Notes under the pieces: generated by a model | Database searches by the model: none | Told to the model about the DNA's origin: nothing | The model's input: the letters and a program-made list of their open reading frames with translations, nothing else | Position numbers and translations under genes: made by a program | Part shown: piece by piece, positions 1 to 9,367 of the stretch | Numbering within the stretch: position 1 is the stretch's first letter | Layout: each line of letters opens with the position of its first letter | Source of the DNA: Cryobacterium gelidum | GTDB taxonomy: Bacteria > Actinomycetota > Actinomycetes > Actinomycetales > Microbacteriaceae | Assembly (NCBI RefSeq): GCF_004403985.1 | Contig: NZ_SOHL01000016.1 | Location: 121,221-185,220, forward strand | DNA: 64,000 bases | Direction: 5' to 3'

Positions 1-1
1 C

Positions 2-2920
2 TTCACCGGCCAGTGCGTCACCGGGCTGCAGTTTGCCGCGAACGACTGCAACACCAAGATTGTCGGTGCGCGCTACTTCGTGACCGGCTTCGGCGTCGAC
101 CGTATCGGCGGCGCTGCTACCGGCGAATACCTCTCGCCTCGCGATGGCGACGGCCACGGGTCGCACACCGCGAGCACCGCCGGCGGCAACCACGACGTGA
201 CCGCGACCATCAGCGGACTCGACTACGGACTCATCTCCGGCGTCGCCCCGGCGGCAAAGATCTCCGCCTATAAGGTGTGCTGGTCCGGCCCGGACCCCGC
301 ACTGTCCACCGATGACGGCTGCGCCACCTCCGACCTGCTGGCCGGCATCAATCAGGCCGTCGCCGACAACGTCGACGTACTGAATTATTCGATCGGCGGC
401 GGAGCGGCCGACACAACGGTCTCGCCGACCGACCAGGCTTTCCTCGGCGCGGCCGCCGCCGGCATCTTCGTGGCAGCCTCGGCCGGAAACTCCGGCCCCG
501 GCGCTTCCACGCTCGACAACGCGGCCCCGTGGATCACCACCGTCGCCGCGAGCACCATCCCCGGCTACGAGGCCACCGCGACTCTCGGCGACGGCACCGC
601 CTACGCGGGCGGATCGATCTCGGTCGACCGTACCCCTGGCGCCAGCCCGCTGGCCGGACCGCTCGTGCGCGGTGACCTCGTGGCCGTCGCCGGCCACGAC
701 CCGGGCGACGCCCGGCTCTGCGGCCCCGATTCCCTCGATGCCGCGCAGGTCGCCGGCACCGTCGTGTTCTGTGAACGCGGTGTCTATGGCCGGGTAGCGA
801 AATCGGCCGAGGTACTGAGGGCCGGCGGCATCGGCATGCTCCTGGTGAACCGCGTGCCCGGCTCGGTCGACACCGACGAGCACGCCGTGCCCACCGTTCA
901 CCTCGACGCGCCATATTGGGATGCGACGTTTGGCTACGCGGGCAGCGCCGGGGCATCCGTCGTGTTCACCGATGGCAACACGACCAGCTACACGCCGCCG
1001 ACACCGCAGGTGGCCGGGTTCTCCTCCCGCGGACCGGTACTCGCCGACGGCAGCGACATCCTGAAGCCCGATGTGACCGCGCCCGGCGTGGCCATTCTCG
1101 CCGACGGGCCCAATGCTGCGGGTGGCGAGCCGACCTGGCAGTTCCTCTCGGGGACATCGATGTCGAGCCCGCAGATCGCCGGGCTCGCCGCCCTGTACCT
1201 GGGTGAACGCCCGCTCGCGACGCCGGGTGAGATCAAATCGGCCCTGATGACAAGCGCCTACGACACCGTCGACGCCAACGGTGTCACCGTCACCGACCCG
1301 TTCGTCCAAGGCGCCGGACACGTCGACCCGACGAAGATGTTCGAGCCGGGCCTGCTCTATTTGAACGACACCGCCGACTGGTACTCGTACATTCAGGGCA
1401 TCGGCTACGACGTCGGCGCCGACCCGGTCGACCCGAGCAACCTCAACCTGGCTTCGATCGCGATCGGGGCACTGACCGCACCGGAAACCATCACGCGCAC
1501 CGTCACCAGCACCGAAGCCGGCACCTTCAGGGCGCAGCCGGTCACCGTGCCCGGCATCAACGCGATCGTTTCGCCCGCCACGTTGAGCTTCGGTGCCGCG
1601 GGCGAATCGGCCAGTTATACCGTGACCTTCACCCGAACGGATGCCCCGCTCGACACGTTCTCGACCGGCGCGCTCAACTGGGTGAGTGACGCAGGCACGC
1701 TCGTGCACAGTCCCGTCGCCATCCAGCCGGTGACCCTCGTTGCCCCCGCCACCGCGGAGGGCACCGGCGTCGACGGCTCGGTCGACGTGTCCATCACGCC
1801 CGGAGCCACCGGAGACGTGCCGCTGAACCTGATCGGGCTCGCGGCCGGGCTGCACCAGAGCGACCCGGCCAACCCTTCGAGCCCGAACACCGGAACGGGC
1901 GCAGCCGGGGACGAGTTCCGCTACCAGGTCGAGGTGCCAGAGGGCACCCAGCTCGCCCGCTTCGACCTCGATGCACTCGATCAGACCGCCGACCTCGACC
2001 TGATCGTCTACCGTCTGGACGGTGACGGTGGAACGCCGGTCGCCGGCTGGCAGTCCGCGACCGGGTCGGCCGATGAGCGCCTCGACCTGGTCGATCCGCA
2101 GGCCGGCTTCTACCAGGTGGTCAACTCCGTCTACAGCGGATCGACCGCGTTCAACGTCAACACCTACTCGGTGCTCGCCGGCGCCGGCGAGGGGTCGTTC
2201 GCGGCCGCGCCAGCTGTCGTCGCCGGCCAGCAGGGTGTCGCGGCGACGTACTCGCTGTCCTGGACGGGCTTGACGCCCGAGACCGGGTATCTCGGCCTGG
2301 TCGGCTACGGCGACACCACGGTATCGACGGTGGTGTCGGTGGCCAGCGGCGCGGCACCCGAGCCCGAGGCTCCCGTCAACACTGTCGCGCCCTCGATCGA
2401 GGGCGTCGCTGTCGTCGGTCAGAAACTGACCGCCAACCCCGGTGTGTGGAACGTTGCCGGCCTGGCCTTCAGCTATCAGTGGCAGTCCGATGGTCGCGAT
2501 ATCAAGAAGGCCACCACGGTCGACTACAAGCCGACCACGTCGGTCGCTGGCCAGACGCTCACCGTGGTGGTCACCGCGACGGGTGATGGTCTGCCGGACG
2601 GTATCGCAACGTCGGCCGGGGTGGTCATGAAGTACCAGTCCACTCTCGACCTCACGCTGGAGTCGAAGTCCCAGCGGCACTCGACCGGCGTGAAGATCGA
2701 CGTCTCGGTGAAGACCAAGGCACCGCGCTCGGCGCAGCCGGGGGCGGTGCAAATTCTGGTCGACGACACGAGCTACAACGTGGCCCTTGACGCAACGGGC
2801 ACGGGATCGCTCACGCTGAACGGTCTCGACCGCGGCACATACACGGTCACCGCGCACTATGCGGGCACCGACCTCATCGCCGCAGCGACGAGCAAAGGGC
2901 GCACGCTGACCGTGCGGTAG
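2..2920 (+). CDS. Secreted subtilisin-like serine protease (S8), 5' end missing
   Basis: The reading frame is open from base 2 and ends at TAG 2918-2920, so 972 residues are visible and the N-terminus (signal peptide, propeptide, catalytic Asp) lies outside the window. The catalytic His motif GDGHGSHTAST and the Ser motif GTSMSSPQIAG are intact, with a PA (protease-associated) insert between them. After the peptidase domain come a subtilase Fn-III-like region, a pre-peptidase C-terminal-like region (LARFDLDALDQTADLDL), an Ig-like segment with a YQWQSDG motif and a last beta-sandwich ending at the stop. It is closely similar along its length to the next gene, so the two are tandem paralogues. 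Family knowledge: secreted broad-specificity protease. The substrate is unknown. Confidence 0.93.
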   Translation, partial: FTGQCVTGLQFAANDCNTKIVGARYFVTGFGVDRIGGAATGEYLSPRDGDGHGSHTASTAGGNHDVTATISGLDYGLISGVAPAAKISAYKVCWSGPDPALSTDDGCATSDLLAGINQAVADNVDVLNYSIGGGAADTTVSPTDQAFLGAAAAGIFVAASAGNSGPGASTLDNAAPWITTVAASTIPGYEATATLGDGTAYAGGSISVDRTPGASPLAGPLVRGDLVAVAGHDPGDARLCGPDSLDAAQVAGTVVFCERGVYGRVAKSAEVLRAGGIGMLLVNRVPGSVDTDEHAVPTVHLDAPYWDATFGYAGSAGASVVFTDGNTTSYTPPTPQVAGFSSRGPVLADGSDILKPDVTAPGVAILADGPNAAGGEPTWQFLSGTSMSSPQIAGLAALYLGERPLATPGEIKSALMTSAYDTVDANGVTVTDPFVQGAGHVDPTKMFEPGLLYLNDTADWYSYIQGIGYDVGADPVDPSNLNLASIAIGALTAPETITRTVTSTEAGTFRAQPVTVPGINAIVSPATLSFGAAGESASYTVTFTRTDAPLDTFSTGALNWVSDAGTLVHSPVAIQPVTLVAPATAEGTGVDGSVDVSITPGATGDVPLNLIGLAAGLHQSDPANPSSPNTGTGAAGDEFRYQVEVPEGTQLARFDLDALDQTADLDLIVYRLDGDGGTPVAGWQSATGSADERLDLVDPQAGFYQVVNSVYSGSTAFNVNTYSVLAGAGEGSFAAAPAVVAGQQGVAATYSLSWTGLTPETGYLGLVGYGDTTVSTVVSVASGAAPEPEAPVNTVAPSIEGVAVVGQKLTANPGVWNVAGLAFSYQWQSDGRDIKKATTVDYKPTTSVAGQTLTVVVTATGDGLPDGIATSAGVVMKYQSTLDLTLESKSQRHSTGVKIDVSVKTKAPRSAQPGAVQILVDDTSYNVALDATGTGSLTLNGLDRGTYTVTAHYAGTDLIAAATSKGRTLTVR

Positions 2921-2972
2921 CCGGGCCGAGCGGCCGACGCGCGCCGCAGCATCCGTTTCGAAGCGGCCGGCA

Positions 2973-3012
2973 CGCGCCGCAGCATCCGTTTCGAAGCGGA
3001 TGCTGCGGCGCG
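2973..3012 (+). terminator. Perfect 16-bp stem hairpin after first subtilase
   Basis: Bases 2973-2988 (CGCGCCGCAGCATCCG) are exactly complementary to 2997-3012, with an 8-base loop TTTCGAAG. The left arm plus loop is also present as a direct repeat just upstream (about 2941-2966). There is no T-tract, so it could be a non-canonical or bidirectional terminator or an mRNA-stabilising stem. It is built from the GCATCCG/CGGATGC word that recurs across the window. Confidence 0.6.
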
Positions 3013-3196
3013 CGTTCGTTGGCACACCCCGCGTTCACCCACGCCCTGCCCCTGCGTGCGGTATCTGCGAAGTGCCCCTATCCGGGGGGTGGCGAGCGCG
3101 CTACCGTCACGTGCGAACTGTCCCGCGCCGTGGAACAGCGAACCGTTCCTGTGTGGAACGAGACCACCTCGCACCCCGATCGGATGGGACGCCCAC

Positions 3197-6100
3197 GTGA
3201 GTTCTTTCTTCAGGCGAACGATGTCAGCGCCGGATTCAGCACTGAACCCGACGCCAAAATCTCGCACGCGTCGCCGTGCCACAATCGCGGCCACCGTCGC
3301 CGTCGCCCTGATAGGCGCTTCAATACTCGGCGGCGGCACACTGCCCGCCGGCGCCGCCCCTGCTGCGACCGGTCCGTTCGGCAGCATCGCCTCGCCCGGT
3401 GGGCAGCGGATGGATTTCACGGCCGGCCGCTACATCGTGACCCTCAGCGACGAGGCTGTCGCACTGTATCGGGGCGGTGTCAACGGTTTCTCGGCCACCA
3501 TGCCAGATGCCGGGGCCAAGCTCGACACGCAGAGCCGCTCGGCCGAGAACTACCGGGACTATCTCACACGCGTCCAGCGCGAGGTGGCGGCCTCCGTCGA
3601 TGCCACCCTGGCGTACTCCTACACGCTCGCCCTCAACGGGTTCGCGGCGCAGCTGACCGGCAAGCAGGCGGCAGCCCTCGCGATGAAGAAGAACGTGATG
3701 TCGGTCGAACCCGATGCTCTCAAACACCTCACGGTCGAGTCGTCAACCGATTTTTTGCGGTTGAGCGGCCCCACCGGCCTGTGGTCCAAGCTCGGTGGCC
3801 CGAACGAGGCCGGCAAGGGTATCGTCATCGGCGTGCTCGACTCGGGGATCGCCCCCGAGAACCCGTCATTCGCCGGAGAGCCGCTCGGCACGTCGCCGGG
3901 CGACCAGCCGTGGCTCGACGGGGACACCATCACCATGAACAAGGCTGACGGCAACACCTTCACCGGCACCTGCCAGACCGGAGAACAATTTACCCCGAGC
4001 GCCTGCAGCACGAAAATCGTGAGCGCCCGGTACTACCTCGACGGCTTCGGCGCCGATCAGATCGGCACGGCCGCGACCGGCGAATATGTCTCCCCGCGTG
4101 ACGGCGATGGACACGGTTCGCACACCGCGAGCACCGTCGGCGGCAATTTCAACATTGATGCCAACGTGAGCGGCGTCGGTTTCGGTGCCATCTCGGGCGT
4201 TGCCCCTGGAGCGAAGATCGCGGCCTACAAGGTCTGCTGGTCGGGCGTCGATTCCCGGTCGACGGACGACGATGGTTGCGCCGAGTCCGACATCCTGAAG
4301 GCCCTGGACCAGGCGATCTCGGATGGGGTCGATGTGATCAACTATTCGCTCGGCGGCAGCCCGGCGCAGACCACCTTCTCGGCGTCCGACCAAGCATTCT
4401 TGGGAGCTGCGGCTGCGGGAATTTTCGTGGCGGCATCCGCTGGCAACGCCGGGCCTGGCCCATCGACCGTTGACAACGCCGCACCGTGGATCACCACGGT
4501 CGCGGCGAGCACGATTCCAGCCTACGAAGCCACTGCCACCCTCGGCAACGGCTCGGCCTATGCCGGAGCCTCCATAACCGTGGACCGCACGCCGGGCGCG
4601 GCCCCGCTGGCGGGCGATCTGGTCCGCGCCGACCTCGTGGCGGTCGACGGCTTCGACCCGGCCGACGCGCTGCTCTGCGCGCCCGGCGCACTCGACGATG
4701 CGAAGGTCGACGGGGCGATCGTGTTCTGCGAGCGTGGCGTCTACAACCGGGTGGATAAATCGGCGGAGGTGTTGCGGGCCGGCGGTAGCGGCATGGTGCT
4801 GGTCAACCGCACCCCGCTCGACGTTGACCCGGACGAGCACGCGGTGCCGAGCATCCACCTGGATGCTCCCGCCTTCGACCCGATCTATGCCTACGCAGCG
4901 ACCGTCGCGGCGACAGTCACGTTCACGCCCGAAAACACGACCGACGTACAGACCGCGGTTCCGCAGATCGCCGGATTCTCCTCCCGCGGTCCGCTGACAG
5001 CCGACGGCGGCGACATCCTCAAACCCGATATCGCCGCTCCCGGCGTGGGGATTCTCGCCGACGGTGCTAACGCGGCCGGTACCGAGCCGACGTTCAAGTT
5101 TTTGTCCGGAACTTCCATGGCCAGCCCGCACATCGCCGGCCTGGCCGCGCTGTATCTCGGTGTCAAGCCGCTCGCGACACCGGCCGAAATCAAGTCGGTC
5201 ATGATGACGACCGCCAAGGACACCGTCGGTGCCGACGGCGACCGGGTCAGCGACCCGTTCGCGCAGGGCGCTGGCAGCGTCAACCCGACCGCGTTCGACT
5301 TTCCAGGATTGATCTACCAGAGCGGCCCCGCCGACTGGCTGGCCTACCTCCAGGGAATCGGATTCGACGCCGGTGTGGATCCTATTGACGCGAGCAACCT
5401 GAATCTGCCGTCCATCACGATTGGCGCCCTGGCCGCGCCGGAGACCGTGACCCGCACGGTGATGAGCGCCCGGGAAGGCACCTATACGGCGACCCCGATC
5501 GATATTCCCGGTATCAACGCGGTCGTCTCGCCGGCCACGTTGACCTTCGACAGCGTTGGCGAAACACAGAGCTACACGGTGACGTTCACCCGAACGGATG
5601 CCCCACTCGACGTCTATGCCACCGGTTCGCTGGACTGGGGCTTCGGTAATGGCGGATCGGGCGACCCGGGGGACTTCTTCGACATCGTGCACAGCCCGAT
5701 CGCGATTCGACCCGTCACCGTCGTGGCCCCCACGCAGGTGAGCGGCACCGGCCTCGACGGCTCGGTTGACGTCACGGTGACGCCGGGCGGGTCCGAGCCG
5801 GTCGCGCTGAACCTCAGCGGCCTCGCCAACGGGGTACACCAGGACAACGCCGACGACCCGTCCAGCCCGCACACCGATGCGGGCTCGACCGGCGATGAGT
5901 TCACCTATGAGGTGGAGATTCAGGGAGACCGGCTGGCCCGGTTCGACCTGAACGCTGTGGATGATTCGACCGACCTCGACCTGTTCGTGCTCCTGCTCGA
6001 CGGCCCGGGCGGCGACCCGATCGCCGGCTGGCAGTCCGCCACCGGTTCCGCTGACGAATTCGTTGACCTTCCTGCCCCGGAGGCAGGTTTCTACCAGGTC

Positions 6101-6895
6101 ATCGTGGACGTGTTCTCCGGTTCGACAGCATTCGACGTGAATACCTTCTCGGTCTCGTCGGGGAAACTCACCAACGGGTTCACGGCGACCCCGTCGGCGA
6201 TCCAAGGATCGCAAGGCGTTCCGCACATATACACGCTGAGCTGGGCCGGCCTCCTGCCGAACACACCGTATCTCGGCGTGGTGGATTACGGCGACAGCAC
6301 AGCATCGACGATTCTTGCCGTTGCCGCCAGCGCAGGCAGCGAACCGGTCGCACCGGTGAACACGGTGGTGCCGAGCGTGTCCGGCACCCCCGAAAGCGGA
6401 TCTGTCTTGACGGCTGATCCCGGAAAATGGAACACCGCGGGCCTCGTCTTCGGCTACCAGTGGCGAAGCGATGGCGTCGACATTATCGGCGCGACCTCCT
6501 CGACCTTCCGGCCGACGGCGGCGCTCGCCGGCACGACACTGACCGTGCTGGTGACCGCGTCGAAGGACGGGCTGCCGAGCGCGTCGGCGACGTCTGCGGG
6601 GGTCGTGGTGAAGTATGCCGCCAAGGTTGCGGTGACGTTGAATCACCGGGCCGTCTTCTTCTCCAGCCGGGTCACCGTGTCGGTCGCGGTGACCAGCAAG
6701 GGTGCGGTCGGCGACACGGCCACCGTCACGGTCGACAAGCGCCGCTTCACCGTGGCGCTCGACGCAAAGGGGCACGGCAGCGTCACGCTGCCCCGGCTCG
6801 ATCGCGGTCTGTACCAGGTCGCCGGGCACTACGCCGGCAATGAGACGGTCGCTGCCGCGAACAGTGCGTCGCGTTCCCTGTTGGTCGTGCGGTAG
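3197..6895 (+). CDS. Secreted subtilisin-like serine protease (S8 family), full length
   Basis: The protein is 1232 residues from GTG 3197, which has GGGA eight bases upstream; ATG 3221 is the alternative, and the longer frame from 3056 has no support. An Arg-rich N-terminus and hydrophobic stretch ending near AGAAPA form a signal peptide. An inhibitor I9-type propeptide (YIVTLSDEAV onward) follows. The catalytic triad is Asp215 (GVLDSG), His306 (GHGSHT) and Ser640 (GTSMASPHIAG), with a PA domain between His and Ser. The C-terminal third carries Fn-III-like, pre-peptidase C-terminal-like, Ig-like (YQWRSDG) and a final beta-sandwich domain. It should be an exported, self-processing protease. 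It lies 276 bases after a paralogue and is followed by its own hairpin, so it may be transcribed separately. Confidence 0.93.
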   Translation: MSSFFRRTMSAPDSALNPTPKSRTRRRATIAATVAVALIGASILGGGTLPAGAAPAATGPFGSIASPGGQRMDFTAGRYIVTLSDEAVALYRGGVNGFSATMPDAGAKLDTQSRSAENYRDYLTRVQREVAASVDATLAYSYTLALNGFAAQLTGKQAAALAMKKNVMSVEPDALKHLTVESSTDFLRLSGPTGLWSKLGGPNEAGKGIVIGVLDSGIAPENPSFAGEPLGTSPGDQPWLDGDTITMNKADGNTFTGTCQTGEQFTPSACSTKIVSARYYLDGFGADQIGTAATGEYVSPRDGDGHGSHTASTVGGNFNIDANVSGVGFGAISGVAPGAKIAAYKVCWSGVDSRSTDDDGCAESDILKALDQAISDGVDVINYSLGGSPAQTTFSASDQAFLGAAAAGIFVAASAGNAGPGPSTVDNAAPWITTVAASTIPAYEATATLGNGSAYAGASITVDRTPGAAPLAGDLVRADLVAVDGFDPADALLCAPGALDDAKVDGAIVFCERGVYNRVDKSAEVLRAGGSGMVLVNRTPLDVDPDEHAVPSIHLDAPAFDPIYAYAATVAATVTFTPENTTDVQTAVPQIAGFSSRGPLTADGGDILKPDIAAPGVGILADGANAAGTEPTFKFLSGTSMASPHIAGLAALYLGVKPLATPAEIKSVMMTTAKDTVGADGDRVSDPFAQGAGSVNPTAFDFPGLIYQSGPADWLAYLQGIGFDAGVDPIDASNLNLPSITIGALAAPETVTRTVMSAREGTYTATPIDIPGINAVVSPATLTFDSVGETQSYTVTFTRTDAPLDVYATGSLDWGFGNGGSGDPGDFFDIVHSPIAIRPVTVVAPTQVSGTGLDGSVDVTVTPGGSEPVALNLSGLANGVHQDNADDPSSPHTDAGSTGDEFTYEVEIQGDRLARFDLNAVDDSTDLDLFVLLLDGPGGDPIAGWQSATGSADEFVDLPAPEAGFYQVIVDVFSGSTAFDVNTFSVSSGKLTNGFTATPSAIQGSQGVPHIYTLSWAGLLPNTPYLGVVDYGDSTASTILAVAASAGSEPVAPVNTVVPSVSGTPESGSVLTADPGKWNTAGLVFGYQWRSDGVDIIGATSSTFRPTAALAGTTLTVLVTASKDGLPSASATSAGVVVKYAAKVAVTLNHRAVFFSSRVTVSVAVTSKGAVGDTATVTVDKRRFTVALDAKGHGSVTLPRLDRGLYQVAGHYAGNETVAAANSASRSLLVVR

Positions 6896-6940
6896 CCCCG
6901 CTTGGTTGTCGGGCAAGGTCTTCTGCATCGGGCCCGAACC

Positions 6941-6968
6941 GCGGGTCCAGGACAGCACCTGGGCCCGC
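6941..6968 (+). terminator. Hairpin after second subtilase
   Basis: GCGGGTCCAGG (6941-6951) pairs with CCTGGGCCCGC (6958-6968) across a 6-base loop with one G-U pair. It starts 45 bases after the stop and has no T-tract, so it is a plausible terminator only by position and stem strength. A (CCG)n run follows at about 6980-7005. Confidence 0.45.
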
Positions 6969-7031
6969 GTTCGCAGGATGAGCCCGCCGCCGCCGCCGCC
7001 GCCGCGCAGCGCGGGAGCTTAGGCTGGGGGG

Positions 7032-8294
7032 ATGCGAGTGGCGAGATGGATGCGGCGGCGACCGGGGGTATCCGCTGTACGCGGGCTGGCGGTACCGGGG
7101 GCGACTGCGCCCGGCGCGGGGCCCAAGCCCCGCCTGAACCGCGACGTGATCGTGCTCGGCGTGATCGCGTTCTTCGTGATGGTGGGGTTCGGCGTCGTCG
7201 TTCCAGTGCTGCCGGTCTACGTGCAGAGCTTCGGGGTGGGCAACCTCGAGGTCGGGGCGGTCGTCTCCGCGTTCGCGCTCATGCGGTTCGTCTTCAGCCC
7301 CGCCTGCGGCCGGTTGATCGACTGGGCGGGGGAGCGCACCGTGCTGGCCGTGGGTATCGGAATCGTGGCGCTCTCGAGCGGGCTGGTCGGCGCCGCCGAC
7401 AGCTACCTGCAACTGCTGCTGCTACGCGGTGCTGGCGGCATCGGTTCGGCAATGTTCTCGGTGTCGGCGATGACGCTGCTGCTGCGCACCGCCGAGCCGG
7501 GTCGCCGGGCCCGCGCCATCGGTTTCTATCAGGGCGGATTTCTGATCGGCGGCATGGCCGGCCCAGCGATCGGCAGCCTGCTCGCGACCATCTCACTGAC
7601 CGCGCCGTTCTTCTTCTACGCCGGCACCCTCACCGTGGCGGGCCTGGTCGGGCTGTTTCTGCTGCGTTCGGGCGGGCGGGGCAGCGCGCTGGCCGGCGCT
7701 GACGCATCCGCTGAACGAACGCCGTTTCGGAACGTGCTGCGCGACGAACGTTTTCGCGCGGCGTGCCTGGCCAACTTTGCTCAGGGGTGGACTTCGCTCG
7801 GGGTGCGTACGACGCTCATTCCACTCTTCGTCGTGGTGGTGCTCGGCGGCACGAGCTCGTGGACCGGCATCGCCCTCGCCGCGGCGGCGGTGGCGCAAGC
7901 GCTCGCGCTCGCGCCTGCCGCCCGGTTTGTCGACACCGTCGGCCGTAAACCAGCCATCATCGGGGCGTTCGCTGTGGCCGGGCTCGCCATTGTGGCCATC
8001 TCGTTCGCGCCGAACATCTGGGTGCTCGGTGCCCTGCTCTGTGTCTACGGGGTCGCCGCCGCGTTCATGGGCACCGCGCCGGCCGCCGCGGTGGGCGATG
8101 CCGCCGGTGCGCGCGGGGGCCGCCCGGTGTCGGTGTTCTCTATGTGTGCGGATGCCGGTGCGATCGTCGGTCCGCTCGTAGCGGGCCTGCTCGTTGATAC
8201 CTTCTCGTTCTCGGCCGGGTTTGCCGTCGGCGCGGTCTTTCTGCTCCTGGCTGCCGCCTACGCACTGCGGATGCCATCGGAGCGCCGCGTCTGA
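7032..8294 (+). CDS. MFS transporter, DHA1-like drug/metabolite exporter
   Basis: This is a 420-residue membrane protein with about 12 hydrophobic helices, the usual MFS size. It has the loop 2-3 signature (GRLIDWAGERTVL) and a motif C-like stretch with FYQGGFLIGGMAGPAIGS in helix 5. Family members export drugs or metabolites by proton antiport; the substrate cannot be read from the sequence. The G-run before ATG 7032 is too close for a normal ribosome binding site, so the in-frame ATG at 7050 is an alternative start. The gene ends 74 bases before the dioxygenase gene and may or may not be co-transcribed with it. Confidence 0.85.
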   Translation: MRVARWMRRRPGVSAVRGLAVPGATAPGAGPKPRLNRDVIVLGVIAFFVMVGFGVVVPVLPVYVQSFGVGNLEVGAVVSAFALMRFVFSPACGRLIDWAGERTVLAVGIGIVALSSGLVGAADSYLQLLLLRGAGGIGSAMFSVSAMTLLLRTAEPGRRARAIGFYQGGFLIGGMAGPAIGSLLATISLTAPFFFYAGTLTVAGLVGLFLLRSGGRGSALAGADASAERTPFRNVLRDERFRAACLANFAQGWTSLGVRTTLIPLFVVVVLGGTSSWTGIALAAAAVAQALALAPAARFVDTVGRKPAIIGAFAVAGLAIVAISFAPNIWVLGALLCVYGVAAAFMGTAPAAAVGDAAGARGGRPVSVFSMCADAGAIVGPLVAGLLVDTFSFSAGFAVGAVFLLLAAAYALRMPSERRV

Positions 8295-8316
8295 GAAATA
8301 AGGAATACGATGGTGG

Positions 8317-8345
8317 ATGCATGCGTTTGCATAAATATCAACCGC
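8317..8345 (+). promoter_or_regulatory. Candidate operator upstream of the mhqO-like gene
   Basis: ATGCA (8317-8321) and TGCAT (8328-8332) form an inverted repeat separated by 6 bases. It is followed by an AT-rich ATATCAAC element (8335-8342), unusual in this GC-rich sequence. A similar TGCATG...ATATCAAC arrangement precedes the luciferase-like gene near 22358-22378. MarR-family repressors control mhqO-type genes in Bacillus, so a MarR site is a reasonable guess. No adjacent regulator gene is present. Confidence 0.35.
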
Positions 8346-8368
8346 TCGATTTGTCAGGAGAAGACCAC

Positions 8369-9367
8369 ATGACCGTTCAGACCACCGGACTGCACCATGT
8401 CACTGCGATCGCGGGCGCCCCGCAGCGCAACATCGACTTCTACGTGACCGGGCTTGGCCTTCGCCTCGTCAAGAAAACCGTGAACTTCGACGACCCGGGC
8501 ACCTATCACCTCTACTACGGCGACGATTCCGGCCGACCCGGCTCGCTGCTCACTTTCTTTCCCTGGACCGGCATTCGCAGCGGCCGCACCGGCGCCGGCC
8601 AGTCAACGACGACCGCGTTCTCGGTTCCGGCGGGCAGCATCGGCTGGTGGAAAGACCATTTCGCGAAGCTCGGCGTGGAGTCCGAAGTCACCGGGCGTTC
8701 CTCGCACGAGGAACGGCTTTCGCTGCGAGACCCCGACGGACTGCAGCTCGACCTGGTGGCGTCGTCGACGGTGGATCCGCGCAATCCCTGGGACTCCGCA
8801 GCCGTTCCCGCCGAATTCGCGGTACGCGGCCAGCACTCCTCCGTACTCACCGTGGCCGACCCGGCGCAGACCGTGCAGGTGCTCACGACCGATCTCGGCA
8901 TGCATGTCATCTCCGAAACGGATGGCCGCATTCGCGTGGGGGCCGGCGATGGTGCGCCCGGAAACCTCGTCGACGTGCTCGCCGACCCTGATGGACAGCC
9001 GGGCCTGACTGCTGGCGGCAGCGTGCACCACGTGGCCTTCCGGGTCCCCGACCGGGCAACCCAAGCCGAATGGCGCGAGCAGCTCGCGGACCGCGGCTAC
9101 GGCGTGACTGCAATTCTCGACCGCCAGTACTTCACATCGATCTACTTCCGCGAACCCGGCGGCGTGTTGTTCGAAATCGCTACCGACACCCCCGGATTCG
9201 ACATCGACGAGCCGCTGCTCGAGCTCGGCCGTTCGCTCAAACTTCCGCCGTGGCTGGAGCCGAGCCGAGAGGCCATTGAGAATGCGGTCGTGCCGATCAC
9301 GCTGCCGCCCGCAAACAACCCGGCGGTAGCGGATGCTGCTGCGCCGGTTCCGGCTGCTGCCGAATGA
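8369..9367 (+). CDS. Ring-cleaving dioxygenase of the VOC/glyoxalase superfamily (MhqO-like)
   Basis: The protein has 332 residues. ATG 8369 is chosen because AGGAG lies 8 bases upstream; the frame extending to 8321 has no ribosome binding site. Two VOC modules are seen: the N-terminal one starts GLHHVTAIAG and the C-terminal one has SVHHVAFRV. Likely metal ligands are His9 or His10, His220 and Glu269 (VLFEIATD). Relatives (MhqO, LinE-like) open hydroquinone or catechol rings using Fe(II) and protect against quinones. The stop overlaps the start of the esterase gene by 4 bases (ATGA), so the two are translationally coupled. The pairing matches the mhqO/mhqD logic of Bacillus; the true substrate is unknown. 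Confidence 0.85.
   Translation: MTVQTTGLHHVTAIAGAPQRNIDFYVTGLGLRLVKKTVNFDDPGTYHLYYGDDSGRPGSLLTFFPWTGIRSGRTGAGQSTTTAFSVPAGSIGWWKDHFAKLGVESEVTGRSSHEERLSLRDPDGLQLDLVASSTVDPRNPWDSAAVPAEFAVRGQHSSVLTVADPAQTVQVLTTDLGMHVISETDGRIRVGAGDGAPGNLVDVLADPDGQPGLTAGGSVHHVAFRVPDRATQAEWREQLADRGYGVTAILDRQYFTSIYFREPGGVLFEIATDTPGFDIDEPLLELGRSLKLPPWLEPSREAIENAVVPITLPPANNPAVADAAAPVPAAAE

Noticed and set aside
3056..3196. N-terminal extension of the second subtilase to GTG 3056
   Set aside because: It places about 47 unconserved residues before a normal signal peptide; starts at 3197 or 3221 fit better.
3866..6958. Minus-strand open frame of 1030 codons opposite the second subtilase
   Set aside because: It is Arg/Gly/His-rich, has no recognisable domain and mirrors the codon pattern of a GC-rich gene. 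The sense strand has clear protease domains.
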